Shown: piece by piece, positions 45,877-56,014 of the stretch | How positions within the stretch are numbered: position 1 is the stretch's first letter | Layout of the letters: every line of letters starts with the position of its first letter | Assembly (NCBI GenBank): GCA_964019655.1 | Contig: CAXHTR010000005.1 | Coordinates: 1,426,001 to 1,490,000, forward strand | DNA: 64,000 nucleotides | Source of the DNA: Perkinsela sp. pyNocScin1 | Lineage: Eukaryota > Euglenozoa > Kinetoplastea > Prokinetoplastida > Perkinselidae | Direction: 5' to 3' | The notes under the pieces: model-generated | The model's input: the letters and a program-made list of their open reading frames with translations, nothing else | What the model was told of the DNA's origin: nothing | Database searches by the model: none | Position numbers and translations under genes: made by a program

Positions 45877-46692
45877 CTATTCATTCGCAAAGATTATCGA
45901 ATATTTCGACTTGAAGCGCTCACCATGATTCACCACTCGAGCATCCTTTCGCACGCCGCCAATCGGACGCAGCCGCACCGGCGCGGCCCGCTCATTCGCT
46001 CCAAGGTTCCGCGTGATGCTCACGCCCTCAATTCCTACTGGGAGACGCTCATGCGCAATGAACGCCTCTGTGATCACTGCGTTCGCCAGCCGTGTGATGC
46101 GCATCGACTGCGGCAGGTTTTCGAGGCAGACTTGTCCACTGTACCACCCACCGATGACGAAGAGCTCCTGCATCTTGGTGGGCAGGCGCCGCAGGTCTAT
46201 CTTTCTGTCTCGCAGTGTCGTCCGGTGAATTTCGAGGCCCCGTAGCTCGAGGTACCGGAGGCCCCGCGGGAGTCGTTCAGTTGTCCACCCGTTGATCACG
46301 TGGGTGTCCCTGAGGCAGACGAACATCGCCGTCGGGGGCATCCAGTCCATATTCAGCAGGCCGAGCTGCTCATTCAGCCATGAAGCGGTTGCAGCCGTTT
46401 TCGAGCACACATTTGGTGACCCCCGCAGGGATGTAGTCGAGCGCGACTGTGCCGCCAGCGTACAAGCTCGTCACGAGTTTTTTTCGAGTACACCGTCACG
46501 GTTGCAGAACATGTCGTACCAGTCGCAAACATCTTTGAAATTGCCTTCACTGTCCTGGTGTCTGCGCTTGGCCTCGTCGTCGATGTCTGCAAAGAGGCGC
46601 TCCATGCACTTCTGCGGGGAGAGCGTGTGTGCGTAGATTATTCTGGAAGCGGGATCGGCTGCAGTCAGAGAAATGAAATGTGGGAGAGACAT
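45877..46692 (-). pseudogene. Mosaic gene: long-class cap joined to a short-class body
   Basis: From MSLPHFISLTAADP the cap continues with QKCMERLFADI and FKDVCDWYDMFC, as in long-class genes, then shifts frame in a run of seven A near 46480 and goes on as VTSLYAGGTVALDYIPAGV in another frame. By 46400 the open frame is a short-class body: MDWMPPTAMFVCL, LPRGLRYLEL, LPTKMQELFV, LPQSMRITRL and the tail VRKDARVVN. The two halves belong to different classes, so recombination between paralogues is likely. With its frame breaks it is probably not translated in full; the 3' body (45877-46410) is intact. Confidence 0.7.
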
Positions 46693-47059
46693 TTGACATG
46701 AATTTTGAGAGAGAAGATAAAAGAAGTGTGGTCGTTGGTGCACAATTCTCGTTACTCAAGTTTCTGTGCTAAAAATGAACAGACAGTTAGTATTCCAATC
46801 AAATTTGCTATATGTTTCAGATATTTCTCTGAAATAGGACTGGTGATGAATTTTTGGCCAAGTTCGAAGCTTCTTGACTTTGTATACCATCAAGGACGTT
46901 AGATTCATCGCCAACTTGTAGCCGCGTACCCTTGAGTCATTGAAAAGTCTTGATCAGCCGTTAAAAATTAAAAAATCTGTGCGCTGGACAACAGAAATGA
47001 CAAAAACGCAAATTCACCTTTTACCATATTTCTATTCTTTCATTGTCTTTTCTGGCCAT
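46693..47059. other. Spacer, nothing recognised
   Basis: 367 AT-rich bases without a supported ORF. Confidence 0.4.
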
Positions 47060-48079
47060 TCACTTTAGCTTGTGTCCATCCGCTGGTCCCTCACACTCAT
47101 TTTGAAACTTCTCTGTGACATCGTTCCCTTCTTCATCCACTACCTTTGCGATAGCATTTCCAAAGATGTGCACACCCTCGGGACGCATACTCGACCGCAC
47201 CTGCATCGTCCCGCACAGTGCATTGTGGGACACATCAAACACCTCGAGGCCTTCCGGGAGCGACCGAGCGTCGAATTCTCCCTGAAAGCTGTTTCCACTG
47301 AGGTTGATCACCTCAAGGTTGTCAGAAATGCTTTCAAAGCGAATTTCCCCTGTGAAAGCGTTTCTGGATAGGTCGAGCGACATGAGGACGTAGGGGAGGG
47401 CGTCAAGCCGGGCGCTCCCCGTAAATTTGTTCCCGCTCAAGTTGAGCAAACGGAGGTACGAAGGCAGCGAGGCCAGACTGATTTCCCCACAGAATTCGTT
47501 TGCGGACAGATCGACCTGCTCCAAGGTGTCGGGAAGGTTGTCCAAGTTGACCTCACCGTTCATACCAGTCTTCGAAATTTTGAGTGTCTGAAGTTTTGCC
47601 GATAAGGCCGAAAGATTGCAGCTGCCCTCGAAAGCACTTGCGATGAGATTGAGCGTCTTGAGCCCTCTTGGCAGGCCCCGCATGTCAACTGTCCCAGACA
47701 TGCCAGTATTCTGTATGCGCAGCGCGACGAGTGTCGACGGTAGGTCGTAGGTATCGATATTACCAGTGACCTCAGGGCACTGCTTGATCTGGAGGTACTC
47801 AAGGTACCGCGGCAGAAATTCGAAGGCAAGCGTCCCCGCCACTTCCTTCAGCGAGCCGAGCAGAAAGAGGCCGAGCGCTGTGTCTTCATACCGAATGTAT
47901 ACCTCCGGCCACTCGCTGAAGTCTGTGTACGCGCCGTTTTTGTCCTTAAAAGCCTTCTGTGATTCACTGGTAAGGCCACTGAAAAGCGCCTCGAGCATCG
48001 ACTGATCTGAGAGGTTCATGTCGTTTGTGCATGATGGGATGGGATCTTCCGATGTGTGGAGAACTGCGACGCTGAGCAT
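47060..48079 (-). CDS. LRR protein, divergent cap, regular repeats
   Basis: 339 residues from MLSVAVLHTSEDPIPS. The cap helix is LSDQSMLEALFSGL and the Trp region is TDFSEWPEVYI, with no cysteines. About nine units include GMSGTVDMRG, AFEGSCNLSA, GMNGEVNLDN, NEFCGEISLAS, NKFTGSARLDA, NAFTGEIRFES, NSFQGEFDARS and NALCGTMQV. The C-cap AIAKVVDEEGNDVTE lacks the His and Trp. The extended N-terminus before the cap (CTNDMN) contains an extra Cys. Confidence 0.86.
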   Translation of the reverse strand: MLSVAVLHTSEDPIPSCTNDMNLSDQSMLEALFSGLTSESQKAFKDKNGAYTDFSEWPEVYIRYEDTALGLFLLGSLKEVAGTLAFEFLPRYLEYLQIKQCPEVTGNIDTYDLPSTLVALRIQNTGMSGTVDMRGLPRGLKTLNLIASAFEGSCNLSALSAKLQTLKISKTGMNGEVNLDNLPDTLEQVDLSANEFCGEISLASLPSYLRLLNLSGNKFTGSARLDALPYVLMSLDLSRNAFTGEIRFESISDNLEVINLSGNSFQGEFDARSLPEGLEVFDVSHNALCGTMQVRSSMRPEGVHIFGNAIAKVVDEEGNDVTEKFQNECEGPADGHKLK

Positions 48080-48491
48080 TGTTATTGAACTTTGATGATA
48101 AATTTGGAAGGTTCATAAGAAAAACTCCACAGCAACATGAAAATGAACGCTTGATGCGTCTTTAAAGATCAGCAGCTCTTGTGCCTTGTCAGACTAAACC
48201 TGAGGCATGCATTGGAGGTCTTAAAGTCATACAAGACGTATCAACTTCCTCTTTCCTTTTTTTATCGACCCTCTGGTTATGCACTGCGAAACAATTGATG
48301 TAAGGACCTTTTTACCTTTGAGGTCTCTTTATTGCTGTAGCGTTTCAGGTCAATTTTGGGATTGGAATTCCTCACTTCTGGACTTCATTCGACGTGAACT
48401 CGTAATGAAAAAACAAGTCATTTGCTATCCACTCTTGCAAACAAAAGCCCCTCCTTCTTACTTTTCTATAAAGATCTCTTTCTACCATCTA
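48080..48491. other. Spacer, nothing recognised
   Basis: 412 bases without a supported gene or relic. Confidence 0.4.
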
Positions 48492-49367
48492 TCACCACCA
48501 CCCTATGACATTCAGCTCCTCGTTCCCATCGACGAGCAAAATATACTTCCTTGGCACCATTGCAAAGTCGATATCCCCGTGGAGCTTGTTGCGCGACAGG
48601 TCACACCGGCTGGCCTTGTTCGGAGGCATATCCGACACGTCGATTGTCCCCGTAAAGCAGTTGTCTTGCAGGTCAAAGAGGTGAAAGTGCGCCTTCAGGC
48701 AGCGCAGGTCAATGCTCCCCGACAGTCTGTTGCCATCCAAAGCCAGCACAAAAATTTTTGGTGGTAAGCACGAAAGGTTGACAGTCCCCGTAAAATTGTT
48801 TTGGCTGAGGCGGAGTGCTGTGAGCTCAGCCGGCAGATTTGTGAGATTTAGCGTCCCCTCAAGGACATTTTCACTCAGGTCGAGCTTTTTCATTGATTGG
48901 GGCAGCTCCTCGAAGTCAATCGTCCCCGTGTGCGTGCCGTGAGAACTTTTGAACATTTCAATTTCGCCGCAAAAGCTGGAGAGGTCCAGCGTGCCGCACA
49001 CGTTTGTGCTCACCACGGCGAAGGACTTGAGGCGCAGTGGAAGGGACGAGCAGTCGATCTCGCCGGAGACGGCTGATCGCGACAGTGAGAACTCTTGAAG
49101 AGTCGCCGGCAGCCAGTCGAAGTCGACCCGGCCGTGGAGCTCGCTGAGCTGGAGGTGCGTTACGGATTTTTCTGCGTTGCACGTGACACCACGCCAGGCG
49201 CAGATGTCAGCGATATTGGAGCGCCAGCCGAAGAAGTTTTGCTTCGTGCGAATGTCATCGACGTTTTCGACATTGGCGAAAAACTTTTCGAGGACAATCT
49301 CTACAGGGAGGAGAATTGGATTCACTTTGGCGGTGTCGGCAGTTAGGGTACAGATAATGGAGATCAT
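48492..49367 (-). CDS. LRR protein, EMFF-related cap
   Basis: 291 residues from MISIICTLTADTAKVNP. The cap helix LLPVEIVLEKFFANV places it with the genes at 380 and 53581, but unlike them it keeps the signature IADICAWRGVTC. About eight repeats follow (LHGRVDFDW, AVSGEIDCSS, NVCGTLDLSS, THTGTIDFEE, NVLEGTLNLTN, NNFTGTVNLSC, NRLSGSIDLRC, NCFTGTIDVSD, NKLHGDIDF). It ends abruptly (NEELNVIGWW) without a VVDE cap. It links the Cys-containing and Cys-free cap types. Confidence 0.87.
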   Translation of the reverse strand: MISIICTLTADTAKVNPILLPVEIVLEKFFANVENVDDIRTKQNFFGWRSNIADICAWRGVTCNAEKSVTHLQLSELHGRVDFDWLPATLQEFSLSRSAVSGEIDCSSLPLRLKSFAVVSTNVCGTLDLSSFCGEIEMFKSSHGTHTGTIDFEELPQSMKKLDLSENVLEGTLNLTNLPAELTALRLSQNNFTGTVNLSCLPPKIFVLALDGNRLSGSIDLRCLKAHFHLFDLQDNCFTGTIDVSDMPPNKASRCDLSRNKLHGDIDFAMVPRKYILLVDGNEELNVIGWW

Positions 49368-50000
49368 TTTGTATGCTGTATGTATTCTATGAGAAAAGAG
49401 CATTAATTGACGAATCGACTTGAAGGGTCAGTGCATAGACATTCTCTTCAGAATTTGTCTACACAAACTCAAATCCAGGTGAAAAGCCATGATCCACTGA
49501 ACATTTACGTCTGCTGGCGATTATCTTCGAATTCTTCTTTTTCTGCGATTTGACTTATACACGAAGCTCTTTTTGCTTCATCAAGGTTCTTTAAACTGTA
49601 TGACCCAAAATTTGGCTTCCATTGATATGACGTCGATACCTTTGAGGCCAATTTTAGAAGTGTATTATTTTCTACGAACATGGCCTTGACCCTATACATT
49701 TGCATACCTCATTCACGATACGTATGGTCTGAGTGAAGGAGACATATATCGCACGTCGAGCGTGCCGCAGGTTTGACACTCAAAAAAATGGGGTGCATCT
49801 GCACCACTGGGTCCGACTTGTTCAAGTTCTAAACGCTATGCAGTGCTCACTGGTTCTTCTACAGCAACAAAGTGTATTATCATCAGAAAGAATCTAATGT
49901 ATATAAACTTGGAATACCTTTGGCACCACTTTAATTGCACAAATCACTACTCTACCTTCTAACAGCAACCGGTTCTAACATTTCACTGCCAACTGCATGC
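49368..50000. other. Spacer, nothing recognised
   Basis: 633 bases. A 66-codon frame on - (49505-49705) has no family resemblance. No relic was read. Confidence 0.4.
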
Positions 50001-50759
50001 CTACTGACGCCCCCACCTTTCCTCAAAATACACTGCCTGCATTCTCTCTCTAAAGGTTTCCAGCATTTCCTCCGTTTCTGTCACATACTTTGACTCAGCC
50101 AGCCACGCGACCGATTTAACTCGGCTGTCAGCCTTCGGCGCATCAACACATTTCAGAATGTCCTCTCCGTACGTACCGGCAACGTGTATTGCTTTGAGTC
50201 CCTCTGGAAGACTGTTGTTTGCAACATACACTGCTTCGAGTCCTATGTCACGGATGGATATCGACCGCATGCTTTCTGGGAGCTCTGTCAAGAAAACTGT
50301 ACCAGTGAGGCCACACCCCTTGATGTGCACCTCTTCCATTTTGCTCGGGAGACCCCGCAGCTCGACATGCCGCAGCGCTCCGCGCAGTGTGTTGCAGCGG
50401 TCGAGGAAGAGATAGCGTATCTCTCGCGGTAGACTCCGGGCCTCTCTCGCTTTACCGACGAATATGAATGAAAAGTGGAGCTTCTGTGCACTGTGTGGGA
50501 TCCATTCGATTCGTATAGCTTCGATCACTTCGGTCCCGCTCCACACAATCGTTTGCACAGTGCCATCGGCGCAGAAAATACCACTCCATGCGCAGACATC
50601 TGCTCGGTCAGCATCGCCATCGAGAAAGTACATCGGGAAGCGTGGATTTGTTACGGGCTCGTTTTCAGTGGCTTGGAGCATGGACTGGTACTGAAGCATC
50701 TGTACGTCGAGAAACGGGGCAGGTGCATTCTCGGCAGTGAGAACACAGTGCAGGAGCAT
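50001..50759 (-). CDS. Short-class LRR-like protein
   Basis: 252 residues from MLLHCVLTAENAPAPF. The cap ADVCAWSGIFC is followed by ADGTVQTIVW. The turn EWIPHSAQKLHFS is followed by LPREIRYLFL, LPSKMEEVHI (with GLTGTVFLTE, one nearly normal repeat), LPESMRSISI and LPEGLKAIHV. The tail PKADSRVKS carries the D-x-R-V motif and runs into an acidic helix (TETEEMLETFRER). The leader resembles that of the + strand gene at 20735 (MLLHVALTA). Confidence 0.82.
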   Translation of the reverse strand: MLLHCVLTAENAPAPFLDVQMLQYQSMLQATENEPVTNPRFPMYFLDGDADRADVCAWSGIFCADGTVQTIVWSGTEVIEAIRIEWIPHSAQKLHFSFIFVGKAREARSLPREIRYLFLDRCNTLRGALRHVELRGLPSKMEEVHIKGCGLTGTVFLTELPESMRSISIRDIGLEAVYVANNSLPEGLKAIHVAGTYGEDILKCVDAPKADSRVKSVAWLAESKYVTETEEMLETFRERMQAVYFEERWGRQ

Positions 50760-51212
50760 TAAGGGCTAAAAAGTGTCACAAAATAGAGAAAAGGCCTTTG
50801 CTGTTGGCGCTGGAAACAGCTATCCGAATATTTATGAACAAAACGGAGATCGATTTTTCTCAGCCTTTTGGAAGATATCAGCTGACTGGCCCTCGTATCA
50901 GCTTCTGGAAGATCAACTGTTCCCAATTTGTTTTGATTTACATATGATCGACTTGCCAGTGAATTTCAGTTTCTCTGCAAAAAACCCAAAAATGAACCTC
51001 AACACTCCTGCTTCAGAGGTATGGAAGCACTGAAATTGCTTAACTACGACTATGGACGACCGTATCCCTGCTATGCACTCACATTGTATATCCACACTTA
51101 AAAAATTTCAGAAAACTCGACAACGCGCTACTTGTATGCGTCAGTGGTATCACATTTTATCGAAAACCCCTGTCTTGCGATTTCAGATCGGCACTTCCAA
51201 AAGTCTCAAAAA
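50760..51212. other. Spacer, nothing recognised
   Basis: 453 AT-rich bases without a supported gene. Confidence 0.4.
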
Positions 51213-52025
51213 TCACTCGTCAAAAAATCTCATCTCTCTCGTCCTTGTCCTTTCCATCAATTCCCTTCCCCCTTGTGGAAGCATAGGGTCGTAGTGAGAG
51301 TAGCCTGGCTCATTCCGTGATTTTTTTGATTCTTTGTTTGTGACGCGCCGGTTCTTTTGGACTGCGCTGAGCCCAACGATTTTCACAGTAGATCTGTTTT
51401 GAGGGAGGCTCGTGATTATCATCGAAAGGAGACTATCTGAGAGGCCCTCAAAGTGCACCGCTGCCTTCTGAATCGTTCTGCTCGCTATAAAAACGAAGCG
51501 CATGGTCTCTGGAAGGTCAAAGTTGTATATTTTTCCGGGAAATTTCATATTGATAAGGTGCAGCTCCTCCATCTGTCTCGGGAACTTTTCCAGGTCGAGC
51601 GGCTGCGTTTTCCGCTCGCTGGGGTCCACGAGGCAGTTATGCATATAAAAAAATCGCATTTCTCGCGGTAGCATCGCCGCGGTCCATTCGTGGGCGATCG
51701 CAGCCGCGTAGTAGCTGAAGGCGTGAACGGTTGGGGGCAGCCAGTCCATATCAACGACGGCGAGCATCTGCCGGCCCATGTTGATTTTTATGCTGTCGAT
51801 AACACCAGCTGTGCAGTGCACGCCGTTCCACGTGCATGGGTCATCTGTGGCTTGAACTCTGTGGTTGAAATATCGGATGAGTCCGCTCTGGTCGACATCG
51901 CAGTGTGGCGTAAACTCTGGATGAGTGAAATGATGCATACAGCGTCGCTGTGGGTCAAGGTGATCCAGGGGATCTTCGAGCTGAATATCTGCACAGAGGA
52001 GCGCTAGGAAGGGAAATGATCGCAT
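51213..52025 (-). CDS. Short-class LRR-like protein, duplicated pair A, second gene, new tail
   Basis: 270 residues from MRSFPFLALLCADIQ. It aligns along residues 1-235 with the + strand gene at 25909: same cap (DDPCTWNGVHC), same turn DWLPPTVHAFSY, same LPREMRFFYM and MQKNRRVTN-type tail. After VTN the tail is unrelated, charged and longer (KESKKSRNEPG, ERTRTREMRFFDE). The tail change coincides with the end of the duplicated segment, so it was probably acquired at the breakpoint. Confidence 0.83.
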   Translation of the reverse strand: MRSFPFLALLCADIQLEDPLDHLDPQRRCMHHFTHPEFTPHCDVDQSGLIRYFNHRVQATDDPCTWNGVHCTAGVIDSIKINMGRQMLAVVDMDWLPPTVHAFSYYAAAIAHEWTAAMLPREMRFFYMHNCLVDPSERKTQPLDLEKFPRQMEELHLINMKFPGKIYNFDLPETMRFVFIASRTIQKAAVHFEGLSDSLLSMIITSLPQNRSTVKIVGLSAVQKNRRVTNKESKKSRNEPGYSHYDPMLPQGGRELMERTRTREMRFFDE

Positions 52026-53115
52026 TGTTATAGAGAAGAGAATGTACGATGAAAAGGTCTGAATTCAATAGATAAGGTATCTCTTTGGAGCTTTACCTGA
52101 GAAAAAAAATTCTTCGAGCCTTTCCCAAATGATTCTGCTCAAAAGGCTTTTCCTTGTATCTTTCGCATCGCCTAATTCTCATATCTTCGTTCTTTTTCTC
52201 GTCTTCCAATACATTTTCATAATTTCTTTGGACATCAATTTCGGACATCTCGATTGTGTAGGTGTGTGCATACATTCAGACTAATGTTCTCATCTAAAGA
52301 CAGTTTCTTTTCGTCGCACTATCAAACTGACGGATGTACGCAGACTCTCTCAGAACCGCGGTCAGATCCCAATCAGCGTAGGGGCACTTAACCCTCGAAT
52401 CACGCTTTTGCTCCCCGATCGGGAACACTTTGATATTTTTGTAAAGGAACATAGTATCAATAAGAATGTGCTCCAGACCCTCGGACATCTCGTCAAAGTC
52501 GATGAACGCGTCGCTCCATCGGTCCTTCAAAACGAGAACCCGCAGTGATCGTGGCAGGCCCTGGATGCACAGGCCACCAGCGTAGCCGCTGTTTATGGCG
52601 TACATCTCCTCAAGATTTCGCGGGAGGTTGCAGAGATTTGTTTCCCCTGAAACTTCCCTCCCAGCGTTCACTGCGGCCTCCCTGTCGACATCGACGAGCA
52701 GTGGCAGCGACTGGCACTCGCGCATGTACAGATACTTCAGACTTTTCGGTAAAGTCTCTGGACGCCAGCCGTTGAGCAAACTAGTGTGCGTCAGATGGAC
52801 CATTTCAGTGCTCGACGGCATCCAGTGCGCGTTGATGAGATACTGCCGTGCATTGAGTTTGATTCTTTTGACTATTTGCTCTTCGCATGTGACACCATTA
52901 AGGTTGCACTCGTTAAAAATGTCAATTTTTTTATTGGGAACGAGCCGGCGAAAGCGGTGGGAAAATGCCTCGTAGGTCGATGGCTCGTAGCAGCGGCGCA
53001 TAGACGTGCGCTGTAGTTGATGGGCATTTTCGAGTGGCGCAGTATCCGCAGTCAAGATGAATGCGATGGTAGTGAGCATTGAAATAAGCAATAATTGACA
53101 TAAAATGTGAATGAA
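51335..53115 (-). repeat. Inverted segmental duplication, right copy
   Basis: Counterpart of 24701-26600 in opposite orientation. It holds the genes at 52294 and 51213 and their shortened spacer. Gene order relative to transcription is kept, so a two-gene block was copied into the opposing array rather than two genes independently. Confidence 0.8.
52294..53079 (-). CDS. Short-class LRR-like protein, duplicated pair A, first gene
   Basis: 261 residues from MLTTIAFILTADTAPL, the same length as its + strand copy at 24737. From residue 60 onward only scattered changes are seen (for example HICLLNG to HTSLLNG, and TDLTAV to WDLTAV). Differences concentrate in the leader and in the stretch before NECNLNGVTC. 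The TTG four codons upstream is not needed as a start. Cap Trp is Leu in both copies, showing that the change predates the duplication. Confidence 0.83.
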   Translation of the reverse strand: MLTTIAFILTADTAPLENAHQLQRTSMRRCYEPSTYEAFSHRFRRLVPNKKIDIFNECNLNGVTCEEQIVKRIKLNARQYLINAHWMPSSTEMVHLTHTSLLNGWRPETLPKSLKYLYMRECQSLPLLVDVDREAAVNAGREVSGETNLCNLPRNLEEMYAINSGYAGGLCIQGLPRSLRVLVLKDRWSDAFIDFDEMSEGLEHILIDTMFLYKNIKVFPIGEQKRDSRVKCPYADWDLTAVLRESAYIRQFDSATKRNCL

Positions 53116-53580
53116 TGTATTCTGGCTATTGACAATTTTCTTTTTTTAGCATCAGTACAGTGTGAGTAGATCAGATGGACACGCTTGGGTACCTGCGGGC
53201 AACCGGTCTGCAGATTTATGATGACTGGCCCCGCTATAGTCCAACCGAAGCTCTACGAACAGCGGCATAATAATGCCAAAAGAAACGAAATTGGAAGCTT
53301 TTCTCGACACACGTAGCAGGTTACTATAATTGGGGGCATAGGCTCCATCATTGACCAATACGCCGAGAAATCTTGAGCAGATTGCGTACAGTGATCATGC
53401 TGTATGAATCTTTCTAATCATTGGGAGTGCTTCATTTTAAGTGAGCAAAGACTCTTCACGCATTTCAATTTGCATGCAAAATGATCGTACGGCTCCTTAA
53501 AGTCGGCAGATTTCAGACTGACTCCAAAATTCCTCAATTCAGAGTTTGGGGACGACTGACCGAAATGGCCAAACCAATCC
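53116..53580. other. Spacer, possibly an LRR relic
   Basis: On the - strand near 53160-53280, FVELRLDYSGASHHKS followed by RLPAGT resembles a decayed LxxLxLxxN...LP repeat, but it is a single unit and not secure. Nothing else is recognised. Confidence 0.25.
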
Positions 53581-54573
53581 TCAATGCACAAATCTCGGAA
53601 CCTCTCCAATTACCTCAAATCTGTTTCCCTTGATGAAAATCCCCGACTGATGGTGCCTCCCAAGGTCGTTCTGCGGGACATCGTCAAAGCACAACTCGCC
53701 CGAAAATTTGTTGTCCGAGAGCCGCAGCGTCCGCAGGCCTTGTGGCAATTTTTTGAGGCTTATTGTCCCTGCGAGTGAATTCTGCTGGAGGCAAAGCTCC
53801 TCGAGCGATTCTGGTAGCGCTTCGAGCGATATCGGCCCCGAAAGCTGGTTCACTGAGAGGTCAAGGATGTGCATGTCCGGAAGGCTCGTCAGATCCACAG
53901 CTCCCCTGAGTTTGTTCTCCGACAGCAAGAGCATCTGCATGCCGGCGGGGAGATGGGTGAGCACTGCGTCACCCTCGAACGCGTTCTGCGAGAGATCAAG
54001 TATGCCCAAGCGAGGCGGGAGGCGGTCGAGCGCTATTTCGCCAATAAAACGATTGGAGCTGAGAACGAGTGTTCCCATGGCCTGTGGGAGGTCTCTCAGA
54101 TTGATTGTGCCTTCGAGCTGATTCGTACTGAGCCACAGCTCAGCGAGCGTCCGGGGCAGGAGATGCGCCTCGATAGTTCCCTCGTAAGAATTGTAGTCTA
54201 GGTCCATTTTCTCGAGTTGAGGCGGCCAGTGCTCGATCTGCAGCTCGCCTGTCAGGTCGCTGCTAGCCATCTCGATGCGGGTGACTGTGCGCGGGGCAAA
54301 GCGGAAGTCGACGCTGCCGCCGAGTGTCTCACAAAAGCCGAAGGCATCTTCGACTCGGAGTGAAATAGACTGGATCGGTGCGCCGGACGTTCCACCCGGT
54401 GAAAAGATGCCTGAGCGCATGCGGACCTCGCCATTCTCTCCGAATATCTCGTCTTTGTTGTCAATGCAGCTGAAAAACATTTCGAGGAGGGCCTCCTGGG
54501 GCATGAGGTCGATAGAAGTACGGCCGATAGGGGTTTCAGCAGTTTCAATAGTTATGAGTGCTATGCAAAGCAT
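53581..54573 (-). CDS. LRR protein, EMFF-type cap without cysteines
   Basis: 330 residues from MLCIALITIETAETPIGR; the open frame upstream adds 50 unrelated codons. The cap helix MPQEALLEMFFSCIDNKDE pairs it with the gene at 380, and the link GGSVDFRFAPRTVTRIEM and GELQIEHWPPQL aligns with that gene's first two repeats. About ten units follow (YEGTIEAHL, NQLEGTINLRD, NRFIGEIALDR, NAFEGDAVLTH, NKLRGAVDLTS, NQLSGPISLEA, NSLAGTISLKK, NKFSGELCFDD). There is no VVDE cap. Confidence 0.87.
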   Translation of the reverse strand: MLCIALITIETAETPIGRTSIDLMPQEALLEMFFSCIDNKDEIFGENGEVRMRSGIFSPGGTSGAPIQSISLRVEDAFGFCETLGGSVDFRFAPRTVTRIEMASSDLTGELQIEHWPPQLEKMDLDYNSYEGTIEAHLLPRTLAELWLSTNQLEGTINLRDLPQAMGTLVLSSNRFIGEIALDRLPPRLGILDLSQNAFEGDAVLTHLPAGMQMLLLSENKLRGAVDLTSLPDMHILDLSVNQLSGPISLEALPESLEELCLQQNSLAGTISLKKLPQGLRTLRLSDNKFSGELCFDDVPQNDLGRHHQSGIFIKGNRFEVIGEVPRFVH

Positions 54574-54759
54574 TGTTATTATGAGAAATCGATTGAAAGA
54601 TGGAAATTGTACACTGATATGCAGCGAAGAATAGCAGATGCGTGCACTTGACGGATTAAGATTCATATGCGTAGTGATGATGAAACAGATGCTCCAAAGG
54701 GTAGAAGATATGGCAAATGGCATAGATAAGGGGAATTGGACTTTTCCAAGTCTCTTTCT
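54574..54759. other. Short spacer
   Basis: 186 bases, nothing recognised. Confidence 0.4.
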
Positions 54760-55533
54760 TTATCGTTTTCTCCCCGGAACCCATTTTTGCTCTACTTTAC
54801 GACTTGGGCTTTCTTCACCTGCGCTGCCTTCTCCTGCTGCTGCCTCATCTTTTCGCTCCTTGTCGACAGACTCTGCCTTAAAATGTATACCTGCATGAGG
54901 CCCCCGCATGCCGCCTTCACCCTGACCTGCCCTCGGCTCTTCTTTCCTTTCCAAAATGTCAATCTTCACAGTTCGATTGTGCGTTTCTTGCCAGCTCACC
55001 GATACAAACGAATTGCCCCGCAGGCGCAGCACTTCCAGGCCGTACGGCAGCTGCTCTATCACGAGAGACCCGCTAAAATTGTTCCCCCGGACGTCGAGGA
55101 CTTGAAGCTGCGGTGGCAGAAACGCAATGCCGAGTGTCCCGAAAAATCTGTTGTTTTGAAATTCTGCGATCCGCAAGTCCCTCGGGAGCATGCGCGTGGG
55201 CAGCAGGCCAGTGGAAGGTCTGCCTGAAGTATTGATGTCGGCCACTGTGCTTGGAATCCAGCGAAAATCGAGCTCCCCGGGGTACACGAGCGCTTTCTGA
55301 TCCCGGCCCCAGTGGATGGACGTTATGAGGCCGTTGGTGTCGCACTGGACACCTCGCCACGTGCACACATCTCCCTCAATGCCAAACCAGCAGCTCCGTG
55401 TGCCAGTCCTTTCGCCGTTTGGCGCGTGGTTTCCCTCCTGCAGGTACTTTTGCGTGAAAAGAACCATGCACGTAGATTGGTACTTTTGTGCGCCATCGCA
55501 GCCAACAATGAGAGGGATGGTAATGGAAGCCAT
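54760..55533 (-). CDS. Short-class LRR-like protein with long charged tail
   Basis: 257 residues from MASITIPLIVGCDGAQ. The upstream open frame of 112 codons has no family similarity. The cap is GDVCTWRGVQC. The turn RWIPSTVADINT is followed by LPRDLRIAEF with NRFFGTLGIAF, LPPQLQVLDV with NNFSGSLVIEQ and LPYGLEVLRL, so two near-regular repeats survive. The last 65 residues are low-complexity Lys/Glu/Gly-rich sequence (KEEPRAGQGEGG, KERKDEAAAGEG) ending in a basic run. The tail is unique here and suggests a disordered extension. Confidence 0.8.
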   Translation of the reverse strand: MASITIPLIVGCDGAQKYQSTCMVLFTQKYLQEGNHAPNGERTGTRSCWFGIEGDVCTWRGVQCDTNGLITSIHWGRDQKALVYPGELDFRWIPSTVADINTSGRPSTGLLPTRMLPRDLRIAEFQNNRFFGTLGIAFLPPQLQVLDVRGNNFSGSLVIEQLPYGLEVLRLRGNSFVSVSWQETHNRTVKIDILERKEEPRAGQGEGGMRGPHAGIHFKAESVDKERKDEAAAGEGSAGEESPSRKVEQKWVPGRKR

Positions 55534-56014
55534 TATGATTTTGAAAAAAGGAAATGAAAGAGAAGAGAGATTTCGCGAGTTGCTAGGGATAGAATCTATC
55601 TCAGGGTTTTGCAAGGGAAAGCCGAGGCGGTTTCTTCGATAGTCCTGAAAATTCTTGTTCGTTGGGGATTCTATTTTGTATGTTCTTCCTACTGACAGAA
55701 GAGCTTGGAAGCCAGTGCTACGCAACCCTTTAAAAATTTGAAGTAGTGGCCCCATTTTGAGAATACGTAATTTCAACTGACCTGGTTGATCGATTGCATT
55801 GGCATGTATCACTTTCTTTCTTTTCGGGAAGTTAAGCTTCATGGAATACAGATACCATCTGCGCGACATACTTTTCTTAAGAATATTCTATCACTTCATT
55901 ATGAGGTTGCTTGTCGTGTGGCAGGCCCGGCATAGCGCAATTTTAAAAAATACTTAAAGAAAATTTCAAGTTCTCTTATAAGATCCACACACGCTTTTTC
56001 GATACAAATGCAAA
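55534..56014. other. Spacer, nothing recognised
   Basis: 481 bases. It contains the non-family upstream part of the open frame of the gene at 54760 and is otherwise featureless. Confidence 0.4.
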
